DNA of 64,000 nt from Flavobacteriales bacterium (GCA_016779935.1 JADHMQ010000004.1:1-64000), one strand, 5' to 3'. Positions 45,243-55,687 are shown, numbered from the stretch's first letter. Numbers and translations are program-made. The notes: generated by a model not told the origin, from the sequence alone.

Positions 45243-47024
45243 ATGAGCAATACCTTATTAGAATTTAAAAACTTAGTAACTGAATTTCACACAGAAGGAA
45301 AAGTAGTTACAGCAGTTAATAACATCAGCTTTACACTTAATAAAGGCGAAACTATTGGTATTGTTGGTGAATCTGGTTCAGGAAAGTCGGTTACTTCATT
45401 ATCGGCGATGCGACTTATCCCAAGCCCTCCAGGTAAAATTGCAAATGGAGAAATAATTTTTCATAAAAAAGACGGAGAGAAAGTAGATTTACTACAGCTT
45501 TCTGAAAAAGAAATGAGAACGCATAGAGGAAATGATATTGCCATGATTTTCCAAGAGCCTATGACTTCTCTTAATCCGGTTTTTACATGTGGAGACCAAG
45601 TAATGGAAGCGATTATGCTTCACCAAAACATCAGTAGATCGGACGCTAAAGACCTTACAATTAAGTTATTCCAGGAAGTTCAACTTCCAGACCCAGATCG
45701 AATTTTTAGCACTTATCCTCATCAGATTTCTGGAGGTCAAAAACAAAGGGTGATGATTGCAATGGCAATGTCGTGTCAACCATCTGTTTTAGTGGCTGAT
45801 GAACCCACAACAGCTCTAGATGTTACCGTTCAAAAAACCATTCTGGAGTTAATGCAGAAGCTACAAAAAGAGCATGATATGGGAATATTATTTATTACTC
45901 ATGACCTAGGTGTTATTGCCGAGCTAGCCGACAAGGTTGTAGTTATGTATAAAGGAGATATTGTAGAGCAGGGAAGCGTGTGGGATATATTCAACAACCC
46001 ACAACACCCTTACACCAAAGGTCTTTTAGCTTGTCGCCCACCAATGGATAAAAGATATACCTTTTTACCAACGGTAGGAGACTTTATGAAAACTAACGAC
46101 AAAGGCGAAAACATCGCTAATGACATTTCTGTAGAGGAGTTCACTAAAGACTTAGTTATTTCTAAAAGCGAAAGAGAAAAAGCACAAAAAGAGCTGTTTT
46201 CAAATGAACCCATTCTTACAATTAATAATCTTAAAACATATTTCCCCATCCGAAATGGATTCTTTGGCGGGATTACTGATTATGTAAAAGCTGTTGACGA
46301 TATTAGTTTTGATGTTTACCCTGGTGAAACCTTAGGTCTGGTTGGCGAGTCAGGTTGTGGAAAAACAACTACTGGTAGAACAATTCTTAGGCTAAATGAA
46401 CCAACTGAAGGGCATATGCTGTACAACGGTAGAGACATTGCATCATTTGATGAAAAAGAATTACGTGAATTTAGAAAAGAAGTTCAGATTATTTTCCAAG
46501 ACCCATATTCGTCTTTAAACCCCAGAATGACCATTGGAAATGCTATAATGGAGCCTATGCAAGTTCACGGGATCTTAGATAACGATGAGGAAAGAAAACA
46601 AAGAGTGGAAGAATTGTTAGAAAAAGTTAGCCTTGGAGCAGAGCATTTTAATAGATACCCACATGAATTTTCAGGTGGTCAGCGTCAACGAATTGGTATT
46701 GCTCGTGCCTTAGCGGTAAACCCTAAATTCATAATCTGTGATGAGTCTGTTTCAGCTTTAGATGTGTCTGTTCAAGCTCAAGTACTTAACCTCTTGAATG
46801 ATTTGAAAAAGGAATTCGGATTAACCTACATTTTTATATCACATGATTTATCAGTTGTAAAATACATGAGTGACAGAATGGTTGTGATGCAAAATGGTAA
46901 AATTGAAGAAATGGGTGATGCCGATCAGATTTATTCAGAAGCTAAAACGGCATATACGCAACGTTTGATTGCGGCAATTCCTGAAGGAAGAAAGGAAAAT
47001 ATAAAGAAAACAGCTAAAGCATAA
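45243..47024 (+). CDS. Fused dipeptide/oligopeptide ABC transporter ATPase
   Basis: 593 residues holding two complete ABC ATPase domains in one chain. Walker A motifs are GESGSGKS (42-49) and GESGCGKT (368-375), with signature motifs ISGGQKQR and FSGGQRQR and DEP/DES Walker B regions. Each half ends with an oligopeptide-transporter extension ([25 protein letters not shown]). It corresponds to a DppD-DppF or OppD-OppF fusion. The permeases and binding protein are not nearby. Confidence 0.93.
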   Translation: MSNTLLEFKNLVTEFHTEGKVVTAVNNISFTLNKGETIGIVGESGSGKSVTSLSAMRLIPSPPGKIANGEIIFHKKDGEKVDLLQLSEKEMRTHRGNDIAMIFQEPMTSLNPVFTCGDQVMEAIMLHQNISRSDAKDLTIKLFQEVQLPDPDRIFSTYPHQISGGQKQRVMIAMAMSCQPSVLVADEPTTALDVTVQKTILELMQKLQKEHDMGILFITHDLGVIAELADKVVVMYKGDIVEQGSVWDIFNNPQHPYTKGLLACRPPMDKRYTFLPTVGDFMKTNDKGENIANDISVEEFTKDLVISKSEREKAQKELFSNEPILTINNLKTYFPIRNGFFGGITDYVKAVDDISFDVYPGETLGLVGESGCGKTTTGRTILRLNEPTEGHMLYNGRDIASFDEKELREFRKEVQIIFQDPYSSLNPRMTIGNAIMEPMQVHGILDNDEERKQRVEELLEKVSLGAEHFNRYPHEFSGGQRQRIGIARALAVNPKFIICDESVSALDVSVQAQVLNLLNDLKKEFGLTYIFISHDLSVVKYMSDRMVVMQNGKIEEMGDADQIYSEAKTAYTQRLIAAIPEGRKENIKKTAKA

Positions 47025-47062
47025 GCTGCTTTTCTTCATTCATCCGGCCATATCCCCTGTAT

Positions 47063-47216
47063 ATCCAATAATTTAATGAGTCGTCGAAAATCACTTTTTT
47101 AGGGGTAAGCATCGTTGTATATTTACAGTCTTAAAGTAATGATAGCTTACGCTTCATAAATGAACTTGTTAAGGTTAAGTGGGATGCCGAGGTTAACGCC
47201 TCGGCATCTTTTTTTT
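47063..47216 (+). ncRNA. Twin small RNA gene, copy 1
   Basis: First of two near-identical units. A TATATTTA box at 47118-47125 suggests transcription from about 47131. About 55 identical or nearly identical transcribed bases lead to a terminator, GATGCCGAGG / CCTCGGCATC (47183-47192 with 47199-47208), and eight T. The region upstream of the box is also conserved. A six-codon frame (MIAYAS) occurs in both copies and may be chance. Expected RNA about 80 nt. Confidence 0.75.
47183..47216 (+). terminator. Terminator of small RNA copy 1
   Basis: A ten-pair stem with a six-base loop (TTAACG) followed by TTTTTTTT. Confidence 0.9.
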
Positions 47217-47295
47217 CTTAATTATTAAGTCAAGATTAGATTTTTTGATAATATTTCAAAGAGAGATTCTTTTTATCTGTTACTTATCCTCCTTT

Positions 47296-47447
47296 ATCCA
47301 ATAATTTAATGAGTCGTCGAAAAATACTTTTTTAAGGGTAAGTACCGTTGTATATTTACAGTCTTAAAGTAATGATAGCTTACGCTTCATAAATGAACTT
47401 GTTAAGGTTAAGTGGGATGTCGAGGTTAACGCCTCGACATCTTTTTT
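47296..47447 (+). ncRNA. Twin small RNA gene, copy 2
   Basis: Second unit, 233 bases downstream of the first. The -7-like box is at 47351-47358, RNA start about 47364. The stretch from the box to the terminator is identical to copy 1. In the terminator GATGTCGAGG / CCTCGACATC, a C-G pair of copy 1 is replaced by T-A, a compensatory change that keeps the stem. The T run reaches into the scoB stop codon on the other strand. Confidence 0.75.
47416..47447 (+). terminator. Terminator of small RNA copy 2
   Basis: A ten-pair stem with one compensatory pair relative to copy 1, followed by TTTTTT; it lies just past scoB and may end that gene too. Confidence 0.85.
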
Positions 47448-48102
47448 ATATACTCATTTCTGGGATTTCTCCATTCACATTTAACCTTCCTTGAGTTGCA
47501 TCTTGAATTTCTTCAACACTAACGCCTGGTGCTCGTTCCAACAACTTAAAGCCATTATCAGTTACTTCAAGTACTGCTAGATTGGTTACAATTTTCTTTA
47601 CACATTTTACACCTGTTAATGGCAAACTGCACGATTTCAACAGCTTGCTATCGCCTGCTTTATTGGTGTGCATCATAGCTACAATGATATTGTCAGCAGA
47701 AGCCACTAGGTCCATAGCCCCGCCCATACCTTTTACCATCTTTCCTGGTATTTTCCAATTAGCGATATCGCCCTGATCGGATACTTCCATTGCCCCTAAT
47801 ACTGTTAGTTGCACATGTTTACCTCTAATCATAGCAAAACTATTAGCTGAATCAAAAAATACAGCACCATCTAAAGTTGTTATAGTTTGTTTACCTGCAT
47901 TTATTAAGTCAGCATCTTCTTCACCTTCAAAGGGGAATGGACCCATTCCTAAAACACCATTTTCTGACTGAAATTCTACATTAACTCCTTCTGGAATATA
48001 ATTGGCTACAAGAGTAGGAATGCCTATTCCTAAGTTTACATAGTAACCGTCTTTTAATTCTTTTGCAATACGTTTTGCAATACCAACTTTATCTAGTCCC
48101 AT
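47446..48102 (-). CDS. scoB: 3-oxoacid CoA-transferase subunit B
   Basis: 218 residues. The catalytic glutamate that forms the CoA thioester is Glu47 in QSENGVLG, and the glycine-rich LGIGIPT loop precedes it. With subunit A it moves CoA from succinyl-CoA to acetoacetate, in ketone-body or branched amino acid use. Its start shares one base with the end of scoA. Confidence 0.92.
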   Translation of the reverse strand: MGLDKVGIAKRIAKELKDGYYVNLGIGIPTLVANYIPEGVNVEFQSENGVLGMGPFPFEGEEDADLINAGKQTITTLDGAVFFDSANSFAMIRGKHVQLTVLGAMEVSDQGDIANWKIPGKMVKGMGGAMDLVASADNIIVAMMHTNKAGDSKLLKSCSLPLTGVKCVKKIVTNLAVLEVTDNGFKLLERAPGVSVEEIQDATQGRLNVNGEIPEMSI

Positions 48103-48803
48103 TAGTCTTTAGTTCTTACAGTTCGTTGTTCGATTCTTTTCTCGTAATTACTTCCTTGAATGATTCTCTGCACGAAAATACCTGGCGTATGAATACTTGC
48201 AGGGTCTAATTCCCCTGCTGGAACAAGATGTTCCACTTCAGCCACAGTAATTTTACCCGCCATGGCCATCATTGGGTTAAAATTTCTGGCAGTACCTTTG
48301 TAAATCAAGTTTCCTGCTGTATCGCCTTTCCAGGCTTTTACAAATGCAAAGTCAGCTACAAGTGCATTTTCAAGAATATGGGGCTGACCGTTAAATTCTC
48401 TGACTTCTTTTCCCTCTGCGACCTCAGTACCATATCCTGCTGGTGTGAAGAATGCTGGAATGCCAGCTCCACCAGCTCTACATCGTTCAGCTAGCGAACC
48501 CTGAGGAATTAAGTCTACTTCAAGCTCTCCGCTCAGCATTTGTCGTTCAAACTCAGCATTTTCGCCAACGTATGAGGAAATCATCTTTTTTATCTGTCTT
48601 TTTTGGAGCAGTAGGCCTAACCCAAAATCGTCCACGCCTGCGTTGTTTGATATGCAGGTTAAGCCGTTAATTCCTGAAATTGATAGAGCCTCAATGCAGT
48701 TTTCAGGAATACCACATAATCCAAAACCGCCAAGCATAAAAGTCATATTACTTTCTACACCTTTAATGGCCTCATCGATTGATTTAACTTCTTTGTTTAT
48801 CAT
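48102..48803 (-). CDS. scoA: 3-oxoacid CoA-transferase subunit A
   Basis: 233 residues. The [13 protein letters not shown] motif near 26-38 and the [13 protein letters not shown] and [10 protein letters not shown] segments are the family hallmarks of the alpha subunit. It pairs with scoB downstream. It follows pbp1A by ten bases, so it may be read from the same long minus-strand transcript. Confidence 0.92.
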   Translation of the reverse strand: MINKEVKSIDEAIKGVESNMTFMLGGFGLCGIPENCIEALSISGINGLTCISNNAGVDDFGLGLLLQKRQIKKMISSYVGENAEFERQMLSGELEVDLIPQGSLAERCRAGGAGIPAFFTPAGYGTEVAEGKEVREFNGQPHILENALVADFAFVKAWKGDTAGNLIYKGTARNFNPMMAMAGKITVAEVEHLVPAGELDPASIHTPGIFVQRIIQGSNYEKRIEQRTVRTKD

Positions 48804-48813
48804 GTTTTAAGTA

Positions 48814-51075
48814 TTAAAATTCTTCTTCGTAATCTATGCTTCCGTTATCTTTTGAGCCACAATCTGAAATCAAATCTATAGACTGAGGAATGTCAAATTT
48901 ATCTGGATAAATCCCTAAAGTTGCAGTGTCTTTATAAACCCTGTCCATGTATTCTGCCCATATAGGTAAAGCCATATTTGCTCCTTGACCATAGAAAGTG
49001 GTTCTAAAGTGAACGCTTCTGTCTTCATTTCCTGACCAAACACCTGTTACTAGATTTGGCGTAATACCCATAAACCATCCGTCTGAATTATTCTGAGTGG
49101 TTCCTGTTTTTCCGCCAATTTCGTTTTCGAATTTATATTTCCTTCTAAGCCTTACACCCGTGCCCATAGTAACGTCTGCACGCGGATTGTATACGCCGTC
49201 AACTACGCCTTGTAACATTCTTACCATTAGGTCAGCAGTTTTTTCACTCATAGCCTCATTGGTTTTAGGACTAAATTCTTGTAATAATATGCCATTATTG
49301 TCCTCAATTCTTTGCACAATAATTGGCTCTGTCCATATGCCTTTATTCACAAAGGTTGAGTATGCCCCTACCATTTCATAAACAGAAAGATCAAAGGTTC
49401 CTAAGCAAATTGACGGAACGGGAGACAACTTACTTGTGATTCCCATTTTCTTTGCAAGATCTAGTACTGAATGTGGTCCAAACTGCTTCATAATGTAAGC
49501 TGTAATGGTATTTACAGAATTTGCTAAACCAAACTTTAGGTTCATAATTAAACCTTCGTATTTATCGTCTGAGTTTCTAGGCACCCAATCTTTTTCAGGC
49601 AAGCCCCATTGTTCTTTTTCAAATACAACAGGAACGTTTGGCACTTCATAGCACGGAGAATAACCTTCTTGTAAGGCAAGGGCATAAAGAAAAGGCTTAA
49701 AGGTTGAGCCTACTTGTCGTTTACCCACTTTTACATGATCGTATTTAAAATGTTTGTAGTTGATACCGCCAACATAGGCCTTCACATGACCTGTATTTGG
49801 ATTCATACTCATCATTCCTGAGTGAATAAAGTACTTATAGTATCTTATAGAATCCATTGGGCTCATGATAGTATCGACTTCTCCTTTCCAAGAAAAGACA
49901 GTCATAGGGACTTTTTTTCTGAACACCTTTTTTATTTCATTGCTAGAGAAGTTATTTAATTTGAGCTTTCTGTAACGCTCAGAACGTTTCATTCCCAATT
50001 CCAAAATGTTATCGATTTGTTTTTGTTCAAAATCTTTTGGGAAAGGAGCGTTGGTATAGCCTTTCCAGTGTTTGAAAAAATCATCTTGTAAAGAAGAAAT
50101 GTGTGTGTGTACAGCCTCTTCAGCGTGTTGTTGCATCTTAGAGTTAATGGTGGTGTAAATTTTCAGACCATCGGTATATAGATTGTAATTTGTGCCGTCT
50201 GCTTTCACATTATTATCACACCAGTTTTTCAAAACTCCTCGCAAGTTTTCTCTCAAATAAGGGGCAAGTCCTTCATTGTGACTGGCTTTCTTAAAGTCTA
50301 AAACGATTGGTAAAGTTGATACAGAATTGTATTCTGTTTCGGAGATAAAACCGTATTTTCTCATTTGAGAAAGAACAACATTCCTTCTGCCTTTAGTGAG
50401 TTCAAGCCTTCTGTTTGGATTGTATAAAGAGGGGTTTTTAAGCATTCCAACTAGCATTGCAGACTCTTGCAAAGAAAGCTCTTTTGGGCTTGTATTGAAA
50501 TAAATTTGTGCGGCAGACTTAATGCCCACTGCATTGTTAATGAAGTCGAACCCGTTGAGGTACATACTCAGAATTTCATCCTTAGAATATTGACGCTCCA
50601 GTTTTACAGCAATAATCCACTCCTTAAATTTTTGCATTACCCTTTCTATTCCTGAGGCAGGAGTTTTGGTAAACAACATCTTCGCCAGTTGTTGCGTAAT
50701 GGTACTTGCCCCACCCGCACTACTTCCGCTTAATTGTCCTTTAACGGCTCTTAATAGCGCGCGAACATCAATACCAGAGTGCTCTCTAAAACGGATGTCT
50801 TCTGTTGCTAAAAGCGCATCCACTAATTGCGGCGATAACTCATCATAGGTAATTTTGCTTCTATTCTCAAAAAAGTATTTGCCAAGTGTAACGCCATCTG
50901 AAGAAATGATTTCAGTAGCTAGATTATTTTTAGGGTTTTCTAATTCTTCAAATGAAGGCAAAGGACCAAAAAACCCTGTCGACGTTAAGTACAATACGAC
51001 TGACAACAACATAATGGGGCTTAGTATAACTAGCCAGATAGAAAAGACCTTTTGTTTTATGGAGGTTATTTTCAT
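48814..51075 (-). CDS. Penicillin-binding protein 1A
   Basis: 753 residues: one membrane anchor (about 11-33), a glycosyltransferase GT51 domain with catalytic Glu92 (ATEDIRFREHSGID) and AGGASTITQQLAK, then a transpeptidase domain with Ser457 in STFK and KTGT starting at Lys656. It polymerises and cross-links peptidoglycan from the inner membrane. It lies two bases after gldH in the holB-ricT-gldH-pbp1A run. Confidence 0.95.
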   Translation of the reverse strand: MKITSIKQKVFSIWLVILSPIMLLSVVLYLTSTGFFGPLPSFEELENPKNNLATEIISSDGVTLGKYFFENRSKITYDELSPQLVDALLATEDIRFREHSGIDVRALLRAVKGQLSGSSAGGASTITQQLAKMLFTKTPASGIERVMQKFKEWIIAVKLERQYSKDEILSMYLNGFDFINNAVGIKSAAQIYFNTSPKELSLQESAMLVGMLKNPSLYNPNRRLELTKGRRNVVLSQMRKYGFISETEYNSVSTLPIVLDFKKASHNEGLAPYLRENLRGVLKNWCDNNVKADGTNYNLYTDGLKIYTTINSKMQQHAEEAVHTHISSLQDDFFKHWKGYTNAPFPKDFEQKQIDNILELGMKRSERYRKLKLNNFSSNEIKKVFRKKVPMTVFSWKGEVDTIMSPMDSIRYYKYFIHSGMMSMNPNTGHVKAYVGGINYKHFKYDHVKVGKRQVGSTFKPFLYALALQEGYSPCYEVPNVPVVFEKEQWGLPEKDWVPRNSDDKYEGLIMNLKFGLANSVNTITAYIMKQFGPHSVLDLAKKMGITSKLSPVPSICLGTFDLSVYEMVGAYSTFVNKGIWTEPIIVQRIEDNNGILLQEFSPKTNEAMSEKTADLMVRMLQGVVDGVYNPRADVTMGTGVRLRRKYKFENEIGGKTGTTQNNSDGWFMGITPNLVTGVWSGNEDRSVHFRTTFYGQGANMALPIWAEYMDRVYKDTATLGIYPDKFDIPQSIDLISDCGSKDNGSIDYEEEF

Positions 51076-51077
51076 AA

Positions 51078-51554
51078 TTATTCTACGTTTTCAATCCTTA
51101 AACCAATTTCCATTACACCAGTAAGGAGTTCAATTTTAGACAGATTACCATGCCTCATAGCTTGCTCAATTTTAAATCTGTAAGTGCCAGACTCATTCAG
51201 CTGAATGGTTTTAAAGGGCAACTGCAAATCCCAAATGTCACCTAGCCCATCACCCAACCACTTCCCGTCTTTTTGTGATAACGCAGCTTCAAGAGTATCG
51301 ACGTGAGTCGAACCAGATGGTGAAAGGGTGTGTATAAAAAGCCAAAGATTTGAAAAGGGGTATATGCTAGAGTGACGAACATTTATAATTAGGTTTACAT
51401 CAGAGACAGTGTCTGTGTTCTCAAATTCAAAGCTTGGTATTTGTCCCAAACTCCACACATCATTATCTATTGATATATTTTTTTCATAAAGCCTATTAGA
51501 GTCACAAGCGACCAATAGTACAGCGACCAATAGTATATATATCCCTTTTATCAT
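51078..51554 (-). CDS. gldH: Gliding motility lipoprotein GldH
   Basis: 158 residues with a lipoprotein signal (LLVAC, Cys17). The beta-rich mature part (NDVWSLGQIPSFEFE ... SGTYRFKIEQAMRHG) matches GldH, a lipoprotein required for gliding in Flavobacterium. Neighbours ricT and pbp1A are its usual partners. Presence does not prove gliding, because the other gld genes are outside the window. The start overlaps the ricT stop. Confidence 0.88.
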   Translation of the reverse strand: MIKGIYILLVAVLLVACDSNRLYEKNISIDNDVWSLGQIPSFEFENTDTVSDVNLIINVRHSSIYPFSNLWLFIHTLSPSGSTHVDTLEAALSQKDGKWLGDGLGDIWDLQLPFKTIQLNESGTYRFKIEQAMRHGNLSKIELLTGVMEIGLRIENVE

Positions 51555-52708
51555 TTAGCGTTTGTTTTTCGTTTTACGAAACGTTTGTTTTTTGGTTTTC
51601 GGCGTTTCTTTTTCTTGTCAAAACGGTTTATACTATCCTGACCAACAACATTTTCATAGTCGTTTTTATCAACTTCTACGCCAACATCGAAACGCTCAAG
51701 CTTTTCGATAATCTTACCGTCTTTATTCTGCTCAATTATTTCGTTAACATAATCTAGTGGAAGCTCAACAATTGGACCGTTTGAGGGATCATCGTATGCA
51801 TACCATACTTTACGTTGAAAAATATCCATTTTGATAAACGAACAGCTACCCGCTTTGGTTTTGATTTTTGTGTGTGGACTAGGAAATTCTTTTATACCCT
51901 CCATATAGCTGTCCAGCTCAAAGTTTAAACAACATTTCAGTTTACCACATTGCCCAGCTAATTTCTGAGGGTTAATGGATAACTGCTGATATCTTGCTGA
52001 AGAGGTGCTTACAGTTCTAAAGTCGGTGAGCCAGGATGAGCAACACAATTCTCTACCACAGGCGCCAATACCACCTAATCTAGCCGATTCCTGCCTAGCT
52101 CCAATTTGTCTCATTTCTATTCGGATTCTAAACTCGGATGAAAGGCGTTTGATTAATTCGCGAAAATCCACACGACCTTTGGCGGTATAATAAAAGGTAG
52201 CTTTGGTTTTATCACCTTGATATTCCACATCGCTTATTTTCATTTCAAGGCCAAGGTATTCGGCAATTTTTCTAGCACCATACATAGTGGACTCTTCAAG
52301 AGCAGTTGCTTCTCGCCATTTAGCGATATCTTTTTCGCTTGCTTTTCTGTAGATTACTTTTAGCCCGTCAGTAGAAGAGGTTTTTAACTTCTTTTTCATC
52401 TGAAGTTTTGTTAACTCTCCAACAATAGACACAACACCTATGTCATGACCAGGGCTTCCTTCTACGGCGATAACATCGCCAACAATTAGATGTAGGTTGT
52501 CTTTATTTAAGAAAAACTCTTTTCTACTGCCTTTGAATCGAACTTCAACGGCTTTAAATTGTTCTTTTTCGGAAGAAGTCTGAATATCAGAAAGCCAATT
52601 AAACACAGAAAGTTGATTGCAGCCTCCTGAGCCATAGTTCCCATTATTTTTACAGCCTCTTGGAAGGCTGTTGCCACACGTTTTTGTCGAACATCCTGAA
52701 CAACCCAT
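51551..52708 (-). CDS. ricT: PSP1-domain protein, RicT-type
   Basis: 385 residues. Central PSP1 domain with the cysteine set GIGACGRELCCSSWL and CGKLKCCLNFE that holds iron-sulfur clusters in the Bacillus RicT/YaaT complex. The N terminus has an extra cysteine-rich stretch (MGCSGCSTKTCGN) and the C terminus is a basic tail (KKKKRRKPKNKR). In Bacillus it affects RNase Y and mRNA maturation; the role in Bacteroidota is not settled. Three bases after holB. Confidence 0.88.
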   Translation of the reverse strand: MGCSGCSTKTCGNSLPRGCKNNGNYGSGGCNQLSVFNWLSDIQTSSEKEQFKAVEVRFKGSRKEFFLNKDNLHLIVGDVIAVEGSPGHDIGVVSIVGELTKLQMKKKLKTSSTDGLKVIYRKASEKDIAKWREATALEESTMYGARKIAEYLGLEMKISDVEYQGDKTKATFYYTAKGRVDFRELIKRLSSEFRIRIEMRQIGARQESARLGGIGACGRELCCSSWLTDFRTVSTSSARYQQLSINPQKLAGQCGKLKCCLNFELDSYMEGIKEFPSPHTKIKTKAGSCSFIKMDIFQRKVWYAYDDPSNGPIVELPLDYVNEIIEQNKDGKIIEKLERFDVGVEVDKNDYENVVGQDSINRFDKKKKRRKPKNKRFVKRKTNAK

Positions 52709-52711
52709 ACC

Positions 52712-53860
52712 TTAGTTAGTTTCTTGCAAAGTTAAATTTTTAACATGAAGAAGAACAACCATTTTTAATGTCAAATCCATAAAAATAAATTTTGAGCTAC
52801 CATTTCTAGAGATATGTTTATGGGCTAGCTCTATTTCTTCGATAATTTCAATAGCATTGTTTTGATGAATAAAAGGGGCAAAGTTTTTGGTAAATTGCTC
52901 TTCTTCCTCTCTTACTTTTTGAATAGAAGAGTCAGCAAAATTACGCACTAAACTTTCTCTTACCATGTGTAATGCATAGTGCAAAAATCCTTTTTGTTGC
53001 TCCCTCCCCCATCTGTTAATCATATCTACCCAAGATGTCAGCTCTATAATACGAGCTTTATAGCACATTCGCATCCAATTTTGAAACTCTTCCGTGTTTT
53101 GTTCCAACAATTCACTTCCTTTAATCAATTTGAGAGCTTGTCCTATACTTCCTGACGACAAGTGACTGATTTCGGAGGCTGTTTTTTCTTCAACCCCTTC
53201 TATTTCCATGAGGTATTTCGTTAAATTATTTTCATCACAAGGCTCAATGGTTGTGTTTTGTAATCTAGAAACTATGGTTTCTAGTAAATTCTCGGAGGAA
53301 GAAGTCAATAGTATAAATATAGTTTTTTCAGGAGGCTCTTCAAGTAGTTTAAGCAGTTTGTTGGCCGCTGGATTATGCATCTTTTCAGCATGCCAAACGA
53401 TAATTACTCTATACGAATTTTCATAGGGTTTTAAAACCGTCTTTTTACTGAGTTCATTGGCCTCGTATACGCTTATAAACCCTTGTTTGTTGGTGTCGCC
53501 CAAATTGAGGTACCATTCCTCTTCAGACATAAAAGGATTGGAAGCAATTGCCCCTCTCCATTCTTCTATAAAATGATCGCTTACGGGATTTGTCCCTTTA
53601 CCTGTAATGACCGGAAAAACACAATGAAGGTCGGGGTGAATTAGCTTTTCTGACTTTAGGCATGCAGGACATACTCCACAAGAGTCAGAGGCTGTTTTAT
53701 TTTCACACATCAAGTATTGCGCAAAAGCCAGAGCCATTGCTAGGCTAGAAGAACCGTCTTCCCCAGTAAAAAGGTGCGCATGGCTAAGCCTATTATTTTC
53801 AACGGCATGTAGCAGTTGACTTTTTACTCTAACATTTGAAGGGATATCTTTGAATTGCAT
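52712..53860 (-). CDS. holB: DNA polymerase III subunit delta'
   Basis: 382 residues of the clamp-loader fold: FTGEDGSSSLAMAL (altered P-loop, as expected for delta'), a zinc-site SCGVCPACLKSE segment and the LKLLEEPPEKTIFIL sensor region. Part of the clamp loader that sets the sliding clamp. First gene of the holB-ricT-gldH-pbp1A run. Confidence 0.9.
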   Translation of the reverse strand: MQFKDIPSNVRVKSQLLHAVENNRLSHAHLFTGEDGSSSLAMALAFAQYLMCENKTASDSCGVCPACLKSEKLIHPDLHCVFPVITGKGTNPVSDHFIEEWRGAIASNPFMSEEEWYLNLGDTNKQGFISVYEANELSKKTVLKPYENSYRVIIVWHAEKMHNPAANKLLKLLEEPPEKTIFILLTSSSENLLETIVSRLQNTTIEPCDENNLTKYLMEIEGVEEKTASEISHLSSGSIGQALKLIKGSELLEQNTEEFQNWMRMCYKARIIELTSWVDMINRWGREQQKGFLHYALHMVRESLVRNFADSSIQKVREEEEQFTKNFAPFIHQNNAIEIIEEIELAHKHISRNGSSKFIFMDLTLKMVVLLHVKNLTLQETN

Positions 53861-53924
53861 AGACCTATATCGCTTGATTTCAAAGGTAATGAATAAATCC
53901 TTTTTAGAATACTTTTAGAAAATA

Positions 53925-53932
53925 TACATTTG
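53925..53932 (+). promoter_or_regulatory. -7 box of pgk
   Basis: TACATTTG, 19 bases before the pgk ATG; the -33 element is not obvious. Confidence 0.45.
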
Positions 53933-53951
53933 TCTAAATTTTTTTACAAAG

Positions 53952-55139
53952 ATGACCTTAGACACATTTTCTTTTAAAAACAAACGCGTATTAATTAGGG
54001 TAGACTTCAACGTTCCTATGGACGCTAATTTTAATGTTACCGACGATACTAGAATGCGCGCAACTTTACCGACAATTACTAAGGTTCTTGAGGGTGGCGG
54101 GAAAGTTGTTCTTATGTCTCACAGAGGCAGGCCAAAAGGGGCAGATGATAGCTTATCGATGAAGCATCTTGCTCCACACTTGAGTAAATTATTATCACAA
54201 GAGGTAAAGTTTATTGACCAATGTATTGGCAATGAAGTTATTGATATGACAAACGCATTGGAAAACGGAGATGTGTTACTTATAGAAAATCTCAGATTCA
54301 ATTCTGAAGAAACAGCAGGTGATATTGCTTTTGCAAAGGAACTTTCAAAGTTAGGTGATATTTATGTTAATGATGCGTTTGGAACAGCCCACAGAGCTCA
54401 CGCCTCAACGGCAGTCATTGCTCAGTTTTTTGAAGAAAATAAGTGTTTTGGCTATGTCATGTCCAATGAAATTGAAAATATTAATAAAATTACTGGAGGG
54501 GCAAAAAAACCATTTACAGCCATTGTCGGCGGTGCAAAAGTGTCGTCTAAAATTTCAATTATTTTACGATTGATGGATGAGGCCGATAACTTAATTATCG
54601 GAGGTGGAATGACCTTCACATTTATTAAAGCTATGGGCGGAAATGTTGGAAATTCGCTAGTAGAAGAGGATAAAATAGACCTTGCTCTTGACATCATTCA
54701 AAAGGCAAAAGAAAAAGACGTTAGCTTATACCTTCCTTCTGATTCAGTAAATGCTGACCAATTTGATAATGACGCTCAAACCTCACTTTCAACTGTCCAA
54801 AATATCCCTTCTGGATATATGGGGCTAGACATTGGAGAGGAGACAATCTCTCAATTTTCAGAGGTTGTTCTTAACTCATCAACCGTATTATGGAATGGTC
54901 CTATGGGAGTATTCGAAATGGAAAACTTTTCTCATGGCACTAAAGCAGTTGCCGAAGCGTTAGCTGAAGCAACCAAAAATGGAGCTTATACTTTAGTTGG
55001 TGGCGGCGATTCAGTAGCTGCCATTAACAAATACGACTTAGCAGATAAGGTAAGTTATGTATCAACAGGTGGAGGAGCAATGCTCGAATACTTAGAAGGT
55101 AAAGTGCTACCAGGAATTGCCGCGATTATTGAAGGTTAA
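53952..55139 (+). CDS. pgk: Phosphoglycerate kinase
   Basis: 395 residues. RVDFNVPMD at 16-24, MSHRGRPKG, the GGAKVSSKI hinge motif and C-terminal GGGDSVAAI. It makes ATP from 1,3-bisphosphoglycerate. It ends with a 14-base overlap of the convergent cvpA gene. Confidence 0.98.
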   Translation: MTLDTFSFKNKRVLIRVDFNVPMDANFNVTDDTRMRATLPTITKVLEGGGKVVLMSHRGRPKGADDSLSMKHLAPHLSKLLSQEVKFIDQCIGNEVIDMTNALENGDVLLIENLRFNSEETAGDIAFAKELSKLGDIYVNDAFGTAHRAHASTAVIAQFFEENKCFGYVMSNEIENINKITGGAKKPFTAIVGGAKVSSKISIILRLMDEADNLIIGGGMTFTFIKAMGGNVGNSLVEEDKIDLALDIIQKAKEKDVSLYLPSDSVNADQFDNDAQTSLSTVQNIPSGYMGLDIGEETISQFSEVVLNSSTVLWNGPMGVFEMENFSHGTKAVAEALAEATKNGAYTLVGGGDSVAAINKYDLADKVSYVSTGGGAMLEYLEGKVLPGIAAIIEG

Positions 55140-55671
55140 TCTTTTCTTCAGCCTCTTCCCAAATTTTTTCAGCTTCATCAATTAATGAATTCCCATCGCT
55201 TACGTTTGGGGCGATAGAAGGAATCATATTTGATATAGGTTTATATAATACTGAAGAGCTTTTTTGTTCCAAAGGAATTAAGTTGAGGTGATAGTCAAAG
55301 GTGTTAAACACCAACAGTAATGCGCTTATTATGAAAGCTGTTTTTAGCACACCAAAAACACCTCCAAGCAATCTGCTTACTAAACCTAAAGCAACCAATT
55401 TGATGATTTTATCAACTATAAAACCGACGAAACGAACCACTAAAACAATACCTATGAACGTAATGGCAAAGGATACAATGGGTAAAAAGGAGGATTCAAT
55501 AGAGAGTTCACTTTTCAAATACGGTTGAATACCATCCGCAAAATGCACTGCACCATAAATACCAACAATTAAAGCTACTAGAGAAGCCAGTTCTTTTATA
55601 ATGCCCTTTGACACGCCTTTATATAAGCCCCATAAAAGAGGGATTGCCAAAATTATATCTAAGTAGTTCAT
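55126..55671 (-). CDS. CvpA family membrane protein
   Basis: 181 residues with four predicted membrane helices and the family start DIILAIPLLWGLYKGVSKGIIKE. CvpA is linked to colicin V production and envelope stress in E. coli; its molecular role is unclear. The -7 box TACTTTTG (55679-55686 minus) is seven bases before the ATG and two bases from the opposing promoter. Confidence 0.88.
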   Translation of the reverse strand: MNYLDIILAIPLLWGLYKGVSKGIIKELASLVALIVGIYGAVHFADGIQPYLKSELSIESSFLPIVSFAITFIGIVLVVRFVGFIVDKIIKLVALGLVSRLLGGVFGVLKTAFIISALLLVFNTFDYHLNLIPLEQKSSSVLYKPISNMIPSIAPNVSDGNSLIDEAEKIWEEAEEKINLQ

Positions 55672-55678
55672 AACACTT

Positions 55679-55686
55679 CAAAAGTA
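55679..55686 (-). promoter_or_regulatory. -7 box of cvpA
   Basis: TACTTTTG on the minus strand, back to back with the box at 55688-55695. Confidence 0.55.
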
Positions 55687-55687
55687 G

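Noticed and set aside
47040-47450. Insertion-sequence ends or a mobile repeat
   Set aside because: The duplicated units carry promoter-like boxes and terminators but no transposase, terminal inverted repeats or target duplications; small RNA genes explain them better.
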